NCBI GenBank assembly: GCA_036852015.1
Contig: JAANDG010000007.1
Location: 496,001-560,000 of the forward strand
Source: Pelodera strongyloides
Lineage: Eukaryota > Nematoda > Chromadorea > Rhabditida > Rhabditidae
DNA length: 64,000 nucleotides
Direction: 5' to 3'
In this document: one piece after another, positions 24,701 to 39,700 of the stretch
Position numbering within the stretch: position 1 is the first letter of the stretch
Layout of the letters: each line of letters starts with the position of its first letter
Notes under the pieces: model-generated
Seen by the model: only the letters and a program-made list of their open reading frames with translations
Database searches by the model: none
Told to the model about the DNA's origin: nothing
Translations under genes and position numbers: made by a program

Positions 24701-27700
24701 TTAACAAATTCAATAATCATAGTCTCATGGAATTTAGAGCGTACAGTGCGTCAGAATATATCAAAATGCTATATATCCTCGCAAAATGAAGATCCCCGAC
24801 TTCGAGAGCAAACGGGACCATGGATTCTACATGCTTAAGTCTATGTGTGATGATTGCATGCCTGAATAAAGTGGTATTCACATTGTTGTTCTTGAGAGAA
24901 TTCTGCTCACATAAAACCTCATCTCCCCACCTGATGCGTATTAGGATCCGCAATTAGAGTGTCGAGCATGCCCAGGTACTCGAGTCCAATATTGGCCATG
25001 GCCGTATCGTTGGAACTCTCCACCGCCAGTCGGAATACCCTCATCAGGGCAGCGACTGCAGATGACCGCACCATAGCACGACGACCGTCCTCCGTCAGGA
25101 GACATCTAAAGTGGCCGGGAGGGTACGCAAAATACTTTAATTTAACTTAATGTAGACAACCTACTTGCACTTTAACATGTATGTGTATATGTACATATGT
25201 ACGTACATGTACCTATATGCGATATGTATGTTTATGTGCACAATATACTTTAATTCAATGTACACAATACACTTGTACTTTTGTTGTTAATTTGTTAACG
25301 AAGAAAGAGATTTACGAATAACACGGAAGACGGAAGTCGCGGTCACAATACAACCACATTAGTTTCATCGAATCCGCGGAACACCGCTTACAGTAAGCAA
25401 GCTGTCTCGACTCCACCCCTATCCTGATTTATCATTGTATAATTCAAAATCATTTAAATAACATCTGTCTTCACTTTGATTAAGAACACAGCGCGGCCCC
25501 ATTTCAGCCATAGACCAACCTATCAAACAGCTTTTTGAGCTGTACGAAAAGGAAACGTCCGGCCGCAGATAGATCGACGTCGTTGAGAAGGTTGAGAGCC
25601 TTCTGGATACCACCACAGTCGGCAAGGGTGGTCGTCAGGGCAGCACTCGTAACATCCACTGCATTTTCACCTAAAAATAAAAAATAAAACGATAACTCCA
25701 TACAGGATAAAACGAATTTTTTTAGCCCGAGACGGCGAGCAATATGTCATCTGGAACTCGTCGACTACTGCTCCAGGACCTCTGCGGAACATCTCATAAA
25801 CAGACACTGAAACTGTATTTTCACCATTGAATAAAGGTGCACGCTCTTGAAGCGTAAAAGATTTATTTATTAAAATGATTAAAATGTTAACATCATCCTT
25901 TAACATCAAGTTCCAAGTTCATATGCAAACCAGCAACCAAATCATGTCATAAATCCAATTAGAAAGAAAGAGGCCATCTAGAATACTCATCCACTCCAAA
26001 ATCTGAATTAATTATTTTCTCATTACTGTACGTGCACCCACTAGTGCCATTCGTTCTCATAAACTAACCACTGTTCGCATTATTCAGATTCGAGATAAAC
26101 TGCTCGACGGCCTCTCCCAGGAGTCCCCGCATACGGTAGATGATCATCATCGGCTGACCGGGGTGAACCTATAAAAAAGAACATCACCAAGATAAACGAG
26201 GTATTGAATAACACGGTACATGCACTGAAAGGAACTCTAAAACTGGATTAACATACTTTGGTGAAACATAAACCTATAAACATGTTTATATACCATCTGA
26301 TACCTAGCACACGCTTCAAAATTCTAGGACCTAGGGAAACAACTTCGACCATCGTTGGATAACTGAAAAGGAAACAGAACCAGCCACTTTGCCTGGTCTT
26401 CAAGAGAAAACTCGGAATATATAATATAAATAATAATGATCCTCAACCTTTTTCCACAACGACTCATACACGTCCTTGACTGGCAGGTTGAGTGCAACAA
26501 TCTGATTATTGACCAGCAACTCCATTCCATTCTCGTCCTCGAGCAGGGCAATGAGCTCGCAATCTCGACAGATCTTGTTCTTTATGTCTCTCATCAATGG
26601 GCCCAGGCCTGCATCCGACGACTTGTATGGATTGCCAGTCATGCGACCTAAAAGTTCAAAAGTTAGCACTTTCGATTTGGGTACACGTTACGTTCGGCGA
26701 TCCCAAGATGATAATACCGGTAACTAAGGTAAGACTAGCAAGTAGATAACGGTGTGCAGCTAATAGAATAGAATAAGTACCAGAGAAGTGTAGAAGAAAA
26801 AGTCACCTTGAAGAAAATCATCCTGAGCAGGATCCTTCTCGATTTGAATCAAAAAGTCATCGTCGTCCTTTTGAACGGGGTGGATCACATCGACAATTAC
26901 GGAGACGATCTGCGCCTGAAAAACAAAGTGATCAGCAATGAAAAGAAAGTATTTAACATTGTTATTATAACATAACGGACGCTTCCTCTCCTCAATATCT
27001 TTTCAATAAAGTAGCACACAGAAAGGTCGCATAAAGGGACGACACACTATCTATTTAGCTGACTGAATCGTAAGCTGATTACCTGAGTGTTAAAGTCCTT
27101 GACCATATCCAGTGACTGCACGGCGGCCAGCATCAACTGCTCGGGATCCTGAAAAATAAAGCGATTAATAATAATGACATCGCACCACTTGAGCGCTGAA
27201 GCTGCGCAGTCACTGAGCCGGAGATGTACACCGTGCACTCTTCACGTATCCCTGGCGCTGGTCCGACCCTAGAGGGATTTGTCACCTAGCTGCGGGGCAC
27301 CCTATCTGCGCGCAGTATCGCGAAGCTACCCGTTGATAGATAGCAAAAGTTTCTGACTAAAAACTAACAGTTTAGAACAGAACTGTTTTTCGAACAATTG
27401 ACAGATCCCTCTAACTTAAGGAAAAGTATGCCTTCAAACTCGAACCTTGGCCGATATTCTCTTGAGTAGGCGTTCAAGCGCGGTTCTGGAGGCATCAACT
27501 GCCCGGGTTCTCTTGAATAGAATTCTCTTGAGGAAGACGGTCGACTGGAAGATTGGAATCAGAAGCGCCGAGCGTCCAGCACGCAGAAGCAACGACTCAA
27601 AGCTCGACCCACCAAACATGGTGCACAACAATTCTGTAACGTTGAATTTAACGAGGAAAACAGAAAGGGGTTGGGTAAAACATAAAACCCAAACTATGTC

Positions 27701-30700
27701 ACAAACGACAGTTCACACTTCACACACAATCATACAACGAAATAATCACTGACAACAAGAAATTAGAAATATCTGAAACTAGTGTTTATATTGAAATCCT
27801 GGTGAAAATGGGGCAAACAGGATGAAAATATCAGAACAGTGCAATCTCGAACACAAATAAAACCATAATGGGGTTTCCAAGTATCAAATAAATTCGGTGT
27901 GATTCTGTCAATACTACCGTATTTCTGCACGAAACTTGCATATATAAATGGAAAATTAGAAAAATATTCTCGTGTAGTTGCAAAATACTGTAAATTTCCA
28001 GCATACTTGGAAACCCCATAAATGTAAATTCCTCACCAACATAGCTGCGCAATCGATGTCCAAACCAGTGATCCATTGTCGTCTCGTGCAGCTCTTCATC
28101 GTGCATTGCATGGCTTTGCTGTAAACAATGACGATGTAATGGGAATAGCAACCGCTTCACAAACTCATACTTTCATGGTACCAATCGAATACATTCTAGT
28201 GGAACATCGTTATACTAAGATTACGGCGCCTATAGCCGAATAGCGAATAGATGCGACATCATAGGATGTAAACTTGAAACGAAGATAAATTCTCTGAATA
28301 TACAAGTACTTCGAAGATGTTGTCAAACACCAACAAGATACATATATCAACTAATTTAGGTTAACAGTCTCAACTCTCTACGTCATCCGTGTGAGGATGA
28401 GGAAGCTTTGCAGCAACCACAATGCACCTATAAGTTACGCGTGAAACGCATCACACCTCGGGCGAGATTTTCAAACAAACCTGATATACGAGGTTCACAA
28501 GATGCAGGTGGAAGTTTGCTGCGAAAAGTCTCAGCTTGACTTGTTTCTTCTGAACGACCTGCTGCGCAGTCTTCATGAACTGATCCGTGCGTCCAGGTCT
28601 CACTACAGCTCCGCGTGCGATACCTAGAGTCACATACCTATACGATGCATAAAAAAACAAGCGGATAGCTTCTTAAAGCGAAATACCACCCGGTTTGGGT
28701 TTTTTTTTATCAAAAATAGTTTGAAAAAAGTTATAAACGAAAGTAAACATAAAAACACAAACAAATAAGCGCATCTTGTACAAAAATGTTCTCAAACAAC
28801 CATTTTTTGCGATTTTGTATGGGAAAATTCGCTTCCGGCGATTTGCCGATTTTAATACTAGCACGGCCCCGGAAAAATCGAGGGATGGCCTTTTCAAATG
28901 ATCACACACTCCGAAGCATCCAAATGACGAAATGTTGACAAAATATTTTGAATTTGGCTAGTAAAAGTCCAAAAATGCACATTTTGAAAACGGCGGTAAA
29001 CGCACGGTTGTTTACTCCTCCTCTTTTCGTATTTTTTGTTGAGACCGACCGGTAATTCGCTTTAACTACTGCTTCACAGCTCCACCACACAAATGAACAA
29101 TCCACTACCAGTACATATCAGTTTGCAATCATAACAAAATACATATCCATCAGTTTGCAATTCAAAGCAAAATCACACGGCATCCCTTTACCAACCCATT
29201 ACCAGTACAATCTCTCCCACCAAACTCAAGAAACTACGCAACTTGTGACTATGACAAATCAAGCTTCCAGTCGACGTTTGACAATACTATGCAGATGCAG
29301 CAGGATGCAGTGCAGTAATATAAACAAGCATCTATAACCACAGACAAGACAAAACAAACATGATTCTCCTACCTGTAATGATCAGCGCGACAGCAGTACC
29401 AGCGTGTCCCGGTTGCTGTGACAATGACACAAGCAGACGACACGCCGCAGCACGCACAGCCACCCACGATGAAAACACGCACTCCCACAGCCACCAAGAG
29501 TATTTCTAAAAGAAGAATATGACAAAAAAAAACAGCCATTGAAAACACTTATGTACAAGGAATAATAGTTGGAGACCACCAACTATTAAATTATTTCTCA
29601 TAGCTTCAGGAAGTAACCGGACCGTTACCAAGAACTAGACCAGATTTGGAAAATGCCAAACGTAAAGGGCTAATGGAGCTTTATCACAATTCACAACCAG
29701 TTCAACAACCGAAATGTCTCGAAATGCCTTCAATGTGCTCACTATGATGCACATTGAAGGCGGCTTCCAAATGTGTGTTTCTCTCTTTCCGGATTTCAAT
29801 CATAACAATTTCTTTTTCTATTTCCTATACATGTACATACATACGCATACAAAGTTTAATATTACCTGTGTGAGCATCTTGTGCACATGCGTCGCCTTCT
29901 CAACCTCCGCCTCCATCTTTTCCACGCTCTTTTTCGCCTCTTTCGTCTGATTCTTCTTCTCCTTCTCAGCAATTCTCAGGGCTTCCCAGTCATCCGCCTC
30001 ATGCAACCATTGGCCGATCGACGGAAGGGTTTGGAGGGGAGCATTCCGAACTCGAACCTTACGACGGGCATCCGCGATCTCGAACTAAAATAAAGCTACG
30101 GTAGCTTACGGTAACGCGCACAACGAGCTCACTCTCCTTTCTCTCTTTCCTAACCAGCCGGGCTCCCTACAGCTTACAGTATGTAGAGTTGCGCACAACA
30201 TGTGCGAATTGACGAGTGCCTTTCACAATTCATGTTCGTCAAATAAGTTCCGTCGTATCATAGTTGTAGCAAACGTATAACCATTTGAAGGACAGAGCGA
30301 ACAAAACAATCGGATTAATTGGATCGACAACTCTCTCTTTCTCTCTCTCTCCATCTCTCTCTCTGCAACCACCCCGGACCTCAGTACCCTTACCTGCACA
30401 TGATGTCCACCCTTCTTCTCTCCGCCTGTGTGATTCAATCTCTGCTTTGCCTGCGCCTTCTTCTTCACGTCTCTCGCATCACCCAAATACTTGTCAAGAA
30501 CGTTGAGCAAGGATAGCGATGTGTTCTCATCGCCGGGGTTCTCCATAGCAACCTAAATCGACGGGTGATAGTTTTCAATGTATCCACACGAACAAAAAAA
30601 AATTCACAAACCCTTGTACCTTAGCTTATCGCTAGTAATCGGATTTCTACACGAGGATAGAACAACCGTTCCACGTTCACGTCCGACGTCCCGCTGAATG

Positions 30701-33700
30701 CACGACAATTGAAAAATTTGCATAGGATACACAGGAAATGCGATTCATATGCAATTTTCCCAAAGTAGGTACAATACTGCTTTAAAGGAAACCAGCACGA
30801 CCACGCAATAAAAAAAACAAATGAACCCACCTGGATCAGTGTCTTCAACTTCACTTGCCACAGTTTGTCCGGCATTTGGACAAGTGAGCGAGCGAGCACC
30901 GTTCCACATAACATACGTGATCGGACCAACTCGCACAACCTAAAAGATCAGTTGAAGATCAGTATGAAGATCAGGCAAGTCTAAACCCTAAAAGATTAGT
31001 TGAATTTAATTTGAAGTAATCATCTAGACAGCTAGGCGCATTATGTAAATGTAAATAACTTCAACGGTGTGCATAGCCTGGACAATGTAACTAAATTCTC
31101 TACTGACACTCACAGCTTGACGTATCCCCAGGAGCAATAACACGCCAGGGTAAGTTAACTAACTCCCCCACTCCACAAAAGCAATAGATACGAAAACGCG
31201 TAAGTCACTCACTTCTCCGCGCCCTTCTCATTTTCGAAAGCCAGCCTGCAGAGCAAGAGCTCAATCTCCTCCCTCAGTGGATCGTAGTTGGCACCCAAGT
31301 GGACCAGGTCACGCCACACAAATTCACTGTGTGATTCGTTGAACATCACCTGGAATTGTCAAATATTGACAGAAATCACCAATTCCACATAAGCGAAAAG
31401 TTAATTTCGCAGTCAGTTGAAATCCAATATGACGAGCATTTGAAACACATCGACATTTACATCCCAGGAATACGGCTGCTCATATAATATCCCACGTATG
31501 GCAAGCAAATTCATGTGCCGTTCTGGGAATTTTCGGCATATCACAGGACAACTTGTTATTAGACGGAGGGGTGGCACTGTTTAATGCGTTACAAAACCAC
31601 GTGCCATACCGCTTTGAGAGTAACCACCACGACAATGGTGTGGAAAAATGGGGTACCTTGTCAAGAACCGTTTTCTCATCACACGCAGCCGAGATCACCG
31701 ATGCAGAGTGCACTATCGAAGCACTGATGCAGCCGAAACAGTGAGCGCTGAAAACAACACATCCATAATCAAAGAGTACCTACCTTACCTGAGGGTATAA
31801 AAAACTTGGCTTAGGGTATAAAAATAATGATGATGAGTTGCAAAATCACGTGCCGTATAAGTTTAAACACTAAGAACGTCCGCAAATGGGCAAAGTACCC
31901 GTTCTGAATCGTTCTGAATAATGACTTCCTTCAGACTAAACAATCAAACTAACTCCTTTACAAAAAAATCTGTCAAACTACATACACATATACAGTAAGA
32001 GACAGTCAAGCTAGACCGAAGCTGGAAATACCTTGTCGAATAAAATCCAAGGTTGAGAGCCTGATGCAGCACAGGTATGGGTCCTCCATTGCTCAATTCA
32101 AAAGACCGCAGCTCTTCCCTAAACAGAGTTGGTTCTACAAAAGACAACAACTGGATTTCAAATTCAAATAAAGAATAATTCAAAGGGACTTACGGAAACA
32201 AAAAATGAAATTAAAAAAGCCACTAACTAGTTTCATCAATACCTGTACGCAATTAGTTGACTGGTCTGTGTGCACAGTTCTTCGTGGACTGCTCTGCAGT
32301 GAGCGGTGCAAAGGGCTAGAGCCGCCACACTACTCTGAAATAGGCAAATAATTATAGCGAAAACCTGAAATCCAGAAAACAACAAGATTCATACAAAAAT
32401 GACACTGCTGATAACCATGCAAATGCACCAACAACGTACACGGGGATACACAGCTCTCGTTGCAAAACATCTGCAAACGTTATTACAACACAAACACATC
32501 CAAACAAAAAAAATCGTACCTGGCTTGGATTCAGCTGCGGAATTGCTTGGGCGAGGGTGGCCGCGTGGTCAGAGCTCTCTGCGTGGAGCGCAATGGGTGG
32601 CAGGGGACGCGTGCGCAACCACATTGCTTCTCCCAACGCACGTGCTGCCACAAGGGCACATCTCGATTGCTCCATCTCAGACATCAGCTTGCCCATCGAT
32701 TCCGTGCTCTGTATATAGGTTAACATGAGCTACACCTTCATCACAAGAATTTGCATACTGTAATCCAAACTCCACAATAGAACAAAAAGTCGGTCTTACG
32801 CTAACAACTCACACAGACAAATACAGCACCAGCGCTTACAAGAAGTAACATGTCGTGACGGAAATAATATTGGCAAAATCATTATATCAAAAGAAAACCT
32901 TCAACAAACGCCGCCCAGAACCTAAATGGTACTCGCATTACCGTAACCAGAATACGTATTCAGAACTTGTGCCATGTCCTACCTGAACAAACTCCTGATC
33001 GTTGGTTATAGGACACACCGAGGGTAGAGATCGACACACAACCATAATCTCCATTCTTGCATACTTGCAGAAACCACAAGAATTGCAGAGGAAGGGCTCC
33101 TGGATAAGAAGTAATATTTTTTTTTATCACAGATAACGATAACGATTTATGTATACGCGACAAAAGAACCCATAATCACCATCAACGAACATACACGCCA
33201 ACCTTGTACATACCAAAGGCAAAGTACTATTTCTGCCTTGCCTAGGCTACTTTAATCTGCAACTTCTGCCATAAAACGACTTATATTTATTCCTTGAATC
33301 AATTCAAGTGGTGCAAGGAAGAAACTCAACAAAATCATAAAACCACAGCAAGAAATGAAAGCGCACAAACCTTTTCATCGTAGTTGATTGACCGACACTT
33401 TACGCACTGGAACACGTTCTCGCCACAGTTCTCGCACACTCCGGGATTCGGCTGCACCACAGACGAACACCTGAGTAGTGAGAAATTTAGTTTTGGAGTT
33501 TTAGTATAAGTACCATAGGCTTAAACTCCAGGATAGCTACAGTAGTCTCTAATTAGAAACAAGCAAACTACAGTACTCCTTACCTCGGACACCTCAGCTC
33601 GGTTGCCATTCGGGATTCGCTTAACTCCGCAAATTCAATGACCAGACCGCTGGTGACGACGGGTATAGCCAGTGAGAGAACCACTTCCGTATCAGTCGGA

Positions 33701-36700
33701 TTCACCTGCGCAGTACATGAGATGAGCACAAACCCCTCGTTTAATAAAACAATCAAAATCGGATGTTCCCTTCTTAATCAACATATTTATGTTTATTTTT
33801 ATTTTTATTGCTGATGCAATTACATGAGCACCTGATGTTCTGATTCGCCTGCTGAACCACATACATCAACTGCCGAAGCAAAAAAAGGGCATGACAACTG
33901 ACAACCCAGCTTAACTATGTCACTCTACATTTTTTGACTTACAATTAGACTAGACATTAGACTATAATTTGAACAAAAGTAAATAAGTCCTACCACCGCA
34001 GTCGCCACCCTCTGCCACAGATTCGGACTGTTTTTCAGGTCGACGGCACTTTCGACCACCTAAACGAAAAGGAACTTGAAATTCTGATGTGGTATACACT
34101 ACACGGAACTGCGGTCAAAATCGTCAAAACGATATGTTACAAGACATTTGTTAAAATCAGATGCAATGAATTACCAGTAATCCGAAAGCTGACTTTATAG
34201 CACGTATAGTATAACAAAAACAGGAAAGTATAATCACCTACTTTTTGCACGAGTTCACCAAAAATCGATCCTTAGGTTCAACGAGTCAAGTAATCGATAA
34301 AAAAAATCATGCATATATTACTTTCACACCAAATTAAACCCCATGATTATACAAGAGAAAGGATAAATTCCCACCTTGCTGCAGTAATGCAAATGTACTC
34401 TTCGAATGGTCTTCGTCCTTTTCACATCGCTCAGCTTGATGATGACTCTGTAATTGAAGGCATCAATCAAGTTAATGACAATAATCCAAACGCGGCGAAA
34501 TCCGTGTGAAGTTACGTACACGACCAAATAGCAATCTCAAACTTTCAAAAAGATGACGAAAGATGAAGCCAACCTGCTGATCTCATAATGTCCGGCTAGT
34601 TTGATCATCTGCGCATTCGTAGTGTACCTACTTTCCTGTTTGATCACAGACAGTTTCATCGTTTGCGTAGTATCCTGGAAAAAATTAGATATGGTAAATA
34701 GGCACAACGCACATGTCTCGAAAGTTTGCAATGACATTGGTGGTTACCCAAAAAATGAAACAAAATGACTCTAGCAACGTGGGGCGTAAAATTACGCACG
34801 TACCACTCCCGAATTGACTCAAAGACTGATACCGTCCCCAAGGTCTGTTAAATTTATGGTTGTTGCGAACCGTATGGTTCAACCATCATGTTTCAGCCAG
34901 TCAAGAAAAAGACCACCTCTTGGTGTCGCTCAATATTATACTGGCAGACGCGTTACCTGTTTACTCGTGCAGACCAAACAAGGACTCGAGTCCATCAACA
35001 TGGCGTCCTTCCAACCGAGTCCCATTCCGCTCATCTGACGATAGGTAGCGTCGTGACCACATTCCTTCATTCTGCAAATATCATGAAGTTCGCTCAAAAT
35101 TCATATGATGCTACATATGACAGAGATAAAACTCTCGCATCAAACGACTAATTGGTTAAGCCATCCATGGCATAATAATCTGGAATACCAGTCCAGGGAC
35201 AACTTTGGAATACTGAGATGCCAAGCAAACAATGAGCTTGTATCTATAGTAGAACATTATGATAAGCTAAACATTATTACAATCTAACCTCGCACACGCA
35301 TCATTGATTGCCTCAATTTCCTGTTCGGCCAATTGGACCAGTTCACTTGGATTGAGTAGACGTGGCGCATAGGTGGCAATCAAATCAGCCAGCTGCGCAC
35401 CGTGAGAGCCAAGACCGCGCGCTAGAGGCCACAGTTCAGTCCACAGCAGGCGCATCAGGGTGAGCTGAAGAAAGAGAATTCACTGGTTGAAAACACAATA
35501 ACTGCCAGCATGTTCTACACCCCAACCATAGTCTGGAATCTGGAAAACACACGAAACGACTCGAATGTTGCAAAACATAATGAGGTTTCCAAGTATCCCA
35601 AAAATTCGGTGTGATTCCGTCAATGCTACCGTATTTCTGCACGAAACTTGCATATATATATGAAAAATAATAAAAATATTCTCGTGTAGTTCCAAAATAC
35701 TGTAAATTTTCCGAACACAAAAAATATCAAACGTCGAAAAAAACATAATTCCCAACCTGACTCTGTCTCGCTGCAAGTTGAATAGTGCTTCGCACCATTC
35801 CGTGCAACAACCATCTCTTATTCTCGTCTCTTCCAATCAGGTATCGAACCAGGAGCACCTTGAGGAGACCACAGTTCTCCGGTTTCGAGATCAGTTCATC
35901 CGCCAGATGGCTTTCGAGAAGATCTAAAGAAATAGCGCCATGCATTATACATTCAAAATCTCGCATTACTGAAAGCAACACTTTCACCTCGAATCATCTC
36001 GAACAAACTATTCTGTTTCTACAACGAAGGCCAGATTTTTCCGGAAAACACCCACATCTTCTGTGAACCATGCAGTACCTTGCCTGCAGAACCCTACCCT
36101 AGACACTGTAATGTAACAAATAAGTAATACCTTCAGACTTCCTCTCCACAGAGGAAAGAGTGACAACATGCTTTTTCTCGGCTTTATAAAAAAATTAATG
36201 AACATCCGTTATTATGATCAGGAACGCTTGCGGTAGGAAAGGTAACAAGTAACAACAACAATGAAATACCGTCAGCTTTCCTCTCCACAGAAGTAGACGT
36301 GTCGTCGTCAGGAGATGCGCGAATCGCCGCAACAAGCAGCTCCACGACACTCCCGGAAACAGCATCGGCCACAGTGCACGCCAGTGTCAACAACCAGTTC
36401 AGCTAAAGAACTTGGGAAATGTAAAGTAAGATCAAACCTTAGTTGATACTAACGCTAAACTTTACACATCACGAGAAACATCGTCTATTCCATCCTACAA
36501 ATAACCCTGACATAAAAATAATGGAATAAATTATTACATTTCACGATTTCACAGAGATAAAGGAACACTTGCTACACCAATAACAATAAAGAATTGATCA
36601 GTTCTCCGCGTCAACCGCCCCGCCAACTTCTGTTGTGCAGGCAGGCTCCGTTCGTCTAAAGGGACACCCTAAGCCAACAACAAATAGATACACCAATATA

Positions 36701-39700
36701 AATAGCACAACCAACCTTCTCCAAGCAGATCTCCCTCCACACAGTGGTCCTTTCTTGTGCCAGTTCGGCTATCGCATTCATAATGTCGACCATCTCAGTC
36801 AGTTGCTGATGTGTCTGTTGTTGACCACCCACGTACTTGGAGCTGAGCACGGCGATTTGCGCATTGATCATGTGCTAAAGGATGATAACATTATATTAAT
36901 ACGCGGTAATATTGATAATGTAAAACTCCAAGTATCTACAGCGTAATTCTAGGGAACAGCACGTGATTCTCCTCATTTATAATTAGGATTTTAAAAAACC
37001 AATTGTGAATAAAACAAATCTTTTAAAAGTTGAAAATAGTGTCGCGGAGAGATGATAGACCGCGCGACATGAGTCAGCACGGGAAGTTAATCGACACCAT
37101 AATCGGGACAACAATAGAGTATATATTTGGAGATATTCTGCGTAAACCGTTAACATAGCAGAATAGCTTCACAAAAGTCTCGTCAATAAAAAAATAGACT
37201 CACCCTGTCCTTGATAACTCGATACTTATTCTTGTCTCCGTCACAAAGAGCTAATAGCAACTTTCTCGCGGTACGCCGAACACTCGAAACTCCCTGGCAG
37301 CCAATCAGCTAAAGAAAATTCATTCATTATTAGGTCCACATAAAAGCAAAAGATAAAAGGGATTACTATACAATAGACAACAGAAAAAAAACTCAATCCT
37401 ACTAACAATGAGTGGAGTAGAAGGGATCAAGTTCTCCTCTCCGCTACTCATGTAGTTTAACGTAAAAGAGCTGCTCTACGGCTATAACCAGGTAATCAGG
37501 TTCAGACTTAAAGAACAGTCGCCAACCTGACACAGCACTGCCTCCCACCGAGGTGTCAACTCCAACTTCTGCTTGAATTTCTTCATTTGAATCGGCAGCT
37601 TCATAGCCAGTTCAGTGACGTTCAACCTACAAAATGCCTTACACATTTGTCTTCACAAAACACTTCAATTAGTCATGAGGTCTGCTCAAGAAACCAAAAC
37701 CATTATGCTACAGTACCATGATAAGCCACGCTACCCCCGCCCCCCATACTATACTACCAGAAACTTCCAATGTCCAAAAATCGCACCTGTAATTGTCGGC
37801 AAAGTCAAGGTATTTGGGAGCAGGAGACGGTTGGCTCAATTCGGGGGCAGCTAAAACGAAACAGTACTGGATATAGATACAATAACAAAATTGTACACAA
37901 AATGACACTTGAACAAGGCAGATTTTTTGCACACTGGTTGGCGTTAAAGCAATACCATCGAAAAGAATAATGCCACATTTCCATGATACAATCGTATGCT
38001 CGTATGCACTTGTAAAAAGTCAACTCTCACCTATCGGCTGTTGTAACCACATGCGTGTCGACTTGGTGGGATCTCTCCAAGTCCTCCAGCACGGCAACAA
38101 CGTCTCCAGAAGAGCGCAGAACATTGAGGGAATTTCCATTTCGCACAATGTGGCGCATACTTGAGCGTAGTATGCGACCGCATCGCTAAATTAACGGCGT
38201 AAAATTTTGCTCATGTGAAACAGATTGGAGCTTCACAGGATACTTGAGAAACTCATCTGTTAAAGATGGAAATCTGCAGACAATTAGTGAAAATACTCTA
38301 CAATTAGGTCTAACAACCGATATTGGCATAAGGATAGAGATTATTGAGAAAGCGCATTCCTCACCAGAACAAACCAGTCAGAAACCTACTAACTACAAAC
38401 CACAACATCAAAAAACCCGAACTATGTTAGCGCAATCGCGCTAACATCTTCGTGTCTTCGTCCCAGACATCCTAACAATACGTATACTTGTGAAATGCTC
38501 ACCTCGTGTTGCCATACAACGATACATTCAGAATGGAGAGTACTTCTTGATCAAGCTTCTCTGCAGTGATCGCTCCACTCTCGGAGGTGTCCATCGGTTC
38601 GGCGTCGCCCAAATTCCTGAACAATTCCCTTTTATTCCGAACTCAAACAAAGGAGAGAAGCGTAACTGATAGTGATAGCTTACTTTCCACTGGGCATCAT
38701 TTTCTATACATAAGCGAGTGTCACCCAGTGTGTATACAACGCCGAATCCAAGGCACACACTATGTCCGACGAAAACCCAGGTAAAGCGTGATGTTGCACG
38801 TAGGTAACAAATACCTGTTATGCACAAGTAACCCACTAAAAAGGTAAAAAAAAACGCTTCAACAGGTAACAAATACCCATAATTAATATGTATTATATGT
38901 CTCATATGCAAGCTAAAAACAGACCCAACTAACTTGTTCTCTACGGCTTCCACCGTAGGCTTCGTGTTCTCGACACCCGATTTGTCTCCCTTCTTGGCAC
39001 TATCAATGTCCTCTTCACACTTCGACATCAGGATGCTGATCAGGCGAAGGATGAGGAAGTTCCTGAGGTTGGGTTGAAAATAGAAATTCATCAAAGCGCA
39101 CCCTAACCCTAGACCAGCTACCCTCTTCTCCCTTTTTCTCTTTCTCTTTCTTTTCAGTGACGGATATGAGTCGAGTATCGATGACCATACGAGCATTTGA
39201 GACTCGACACACTGCCGCGTTTCACCGATAATGACCTACAGATATCTTGTGAAAGTACCACATGTTCACAAAATAAAACCGAACAAAATCACTCACTTAT
39301 ATCCATCCGGGGAAGGCTTGTCGATAGCCACATCCACATTAATCATTCCAATGATCTCCTTCATGATCGGTTCGATGTGCGCGCGGTCAAGCTGCGCCAT
39401 CAGCACTGAAATAAATGAGATCATACAATATACCTATAAAGGAAGGACCAGCTCACAAAAGAATAAAGTCATGGTAAGGTCCAACCTAATTATGCATACA
39501 CATCAAATAAACAATGACGGACAGTAAGGAGACCAATTAACTCCTGGTGATAAAGGCTAATTAAGACACAATTGATGATTAAGATACCAATTACTCACCA
39601 ATGATCAGCATGACCAGACTGTTGGCACTCGCCGGTTGAGGAGAGAGCACAGTGGTCACATCATCTCCCATCGGCTCCTCGCTAAGACGACGCAAGCACT

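Noticed and set aside
38528..39196. 222-residue open frame on the minus strand
   Set aside because: It runs through introns: only the pieces at about 38932-39065 ([20 protein letters not shown]) and 38505-38640 belong to UBR4 exons; the rest is intron read-through.
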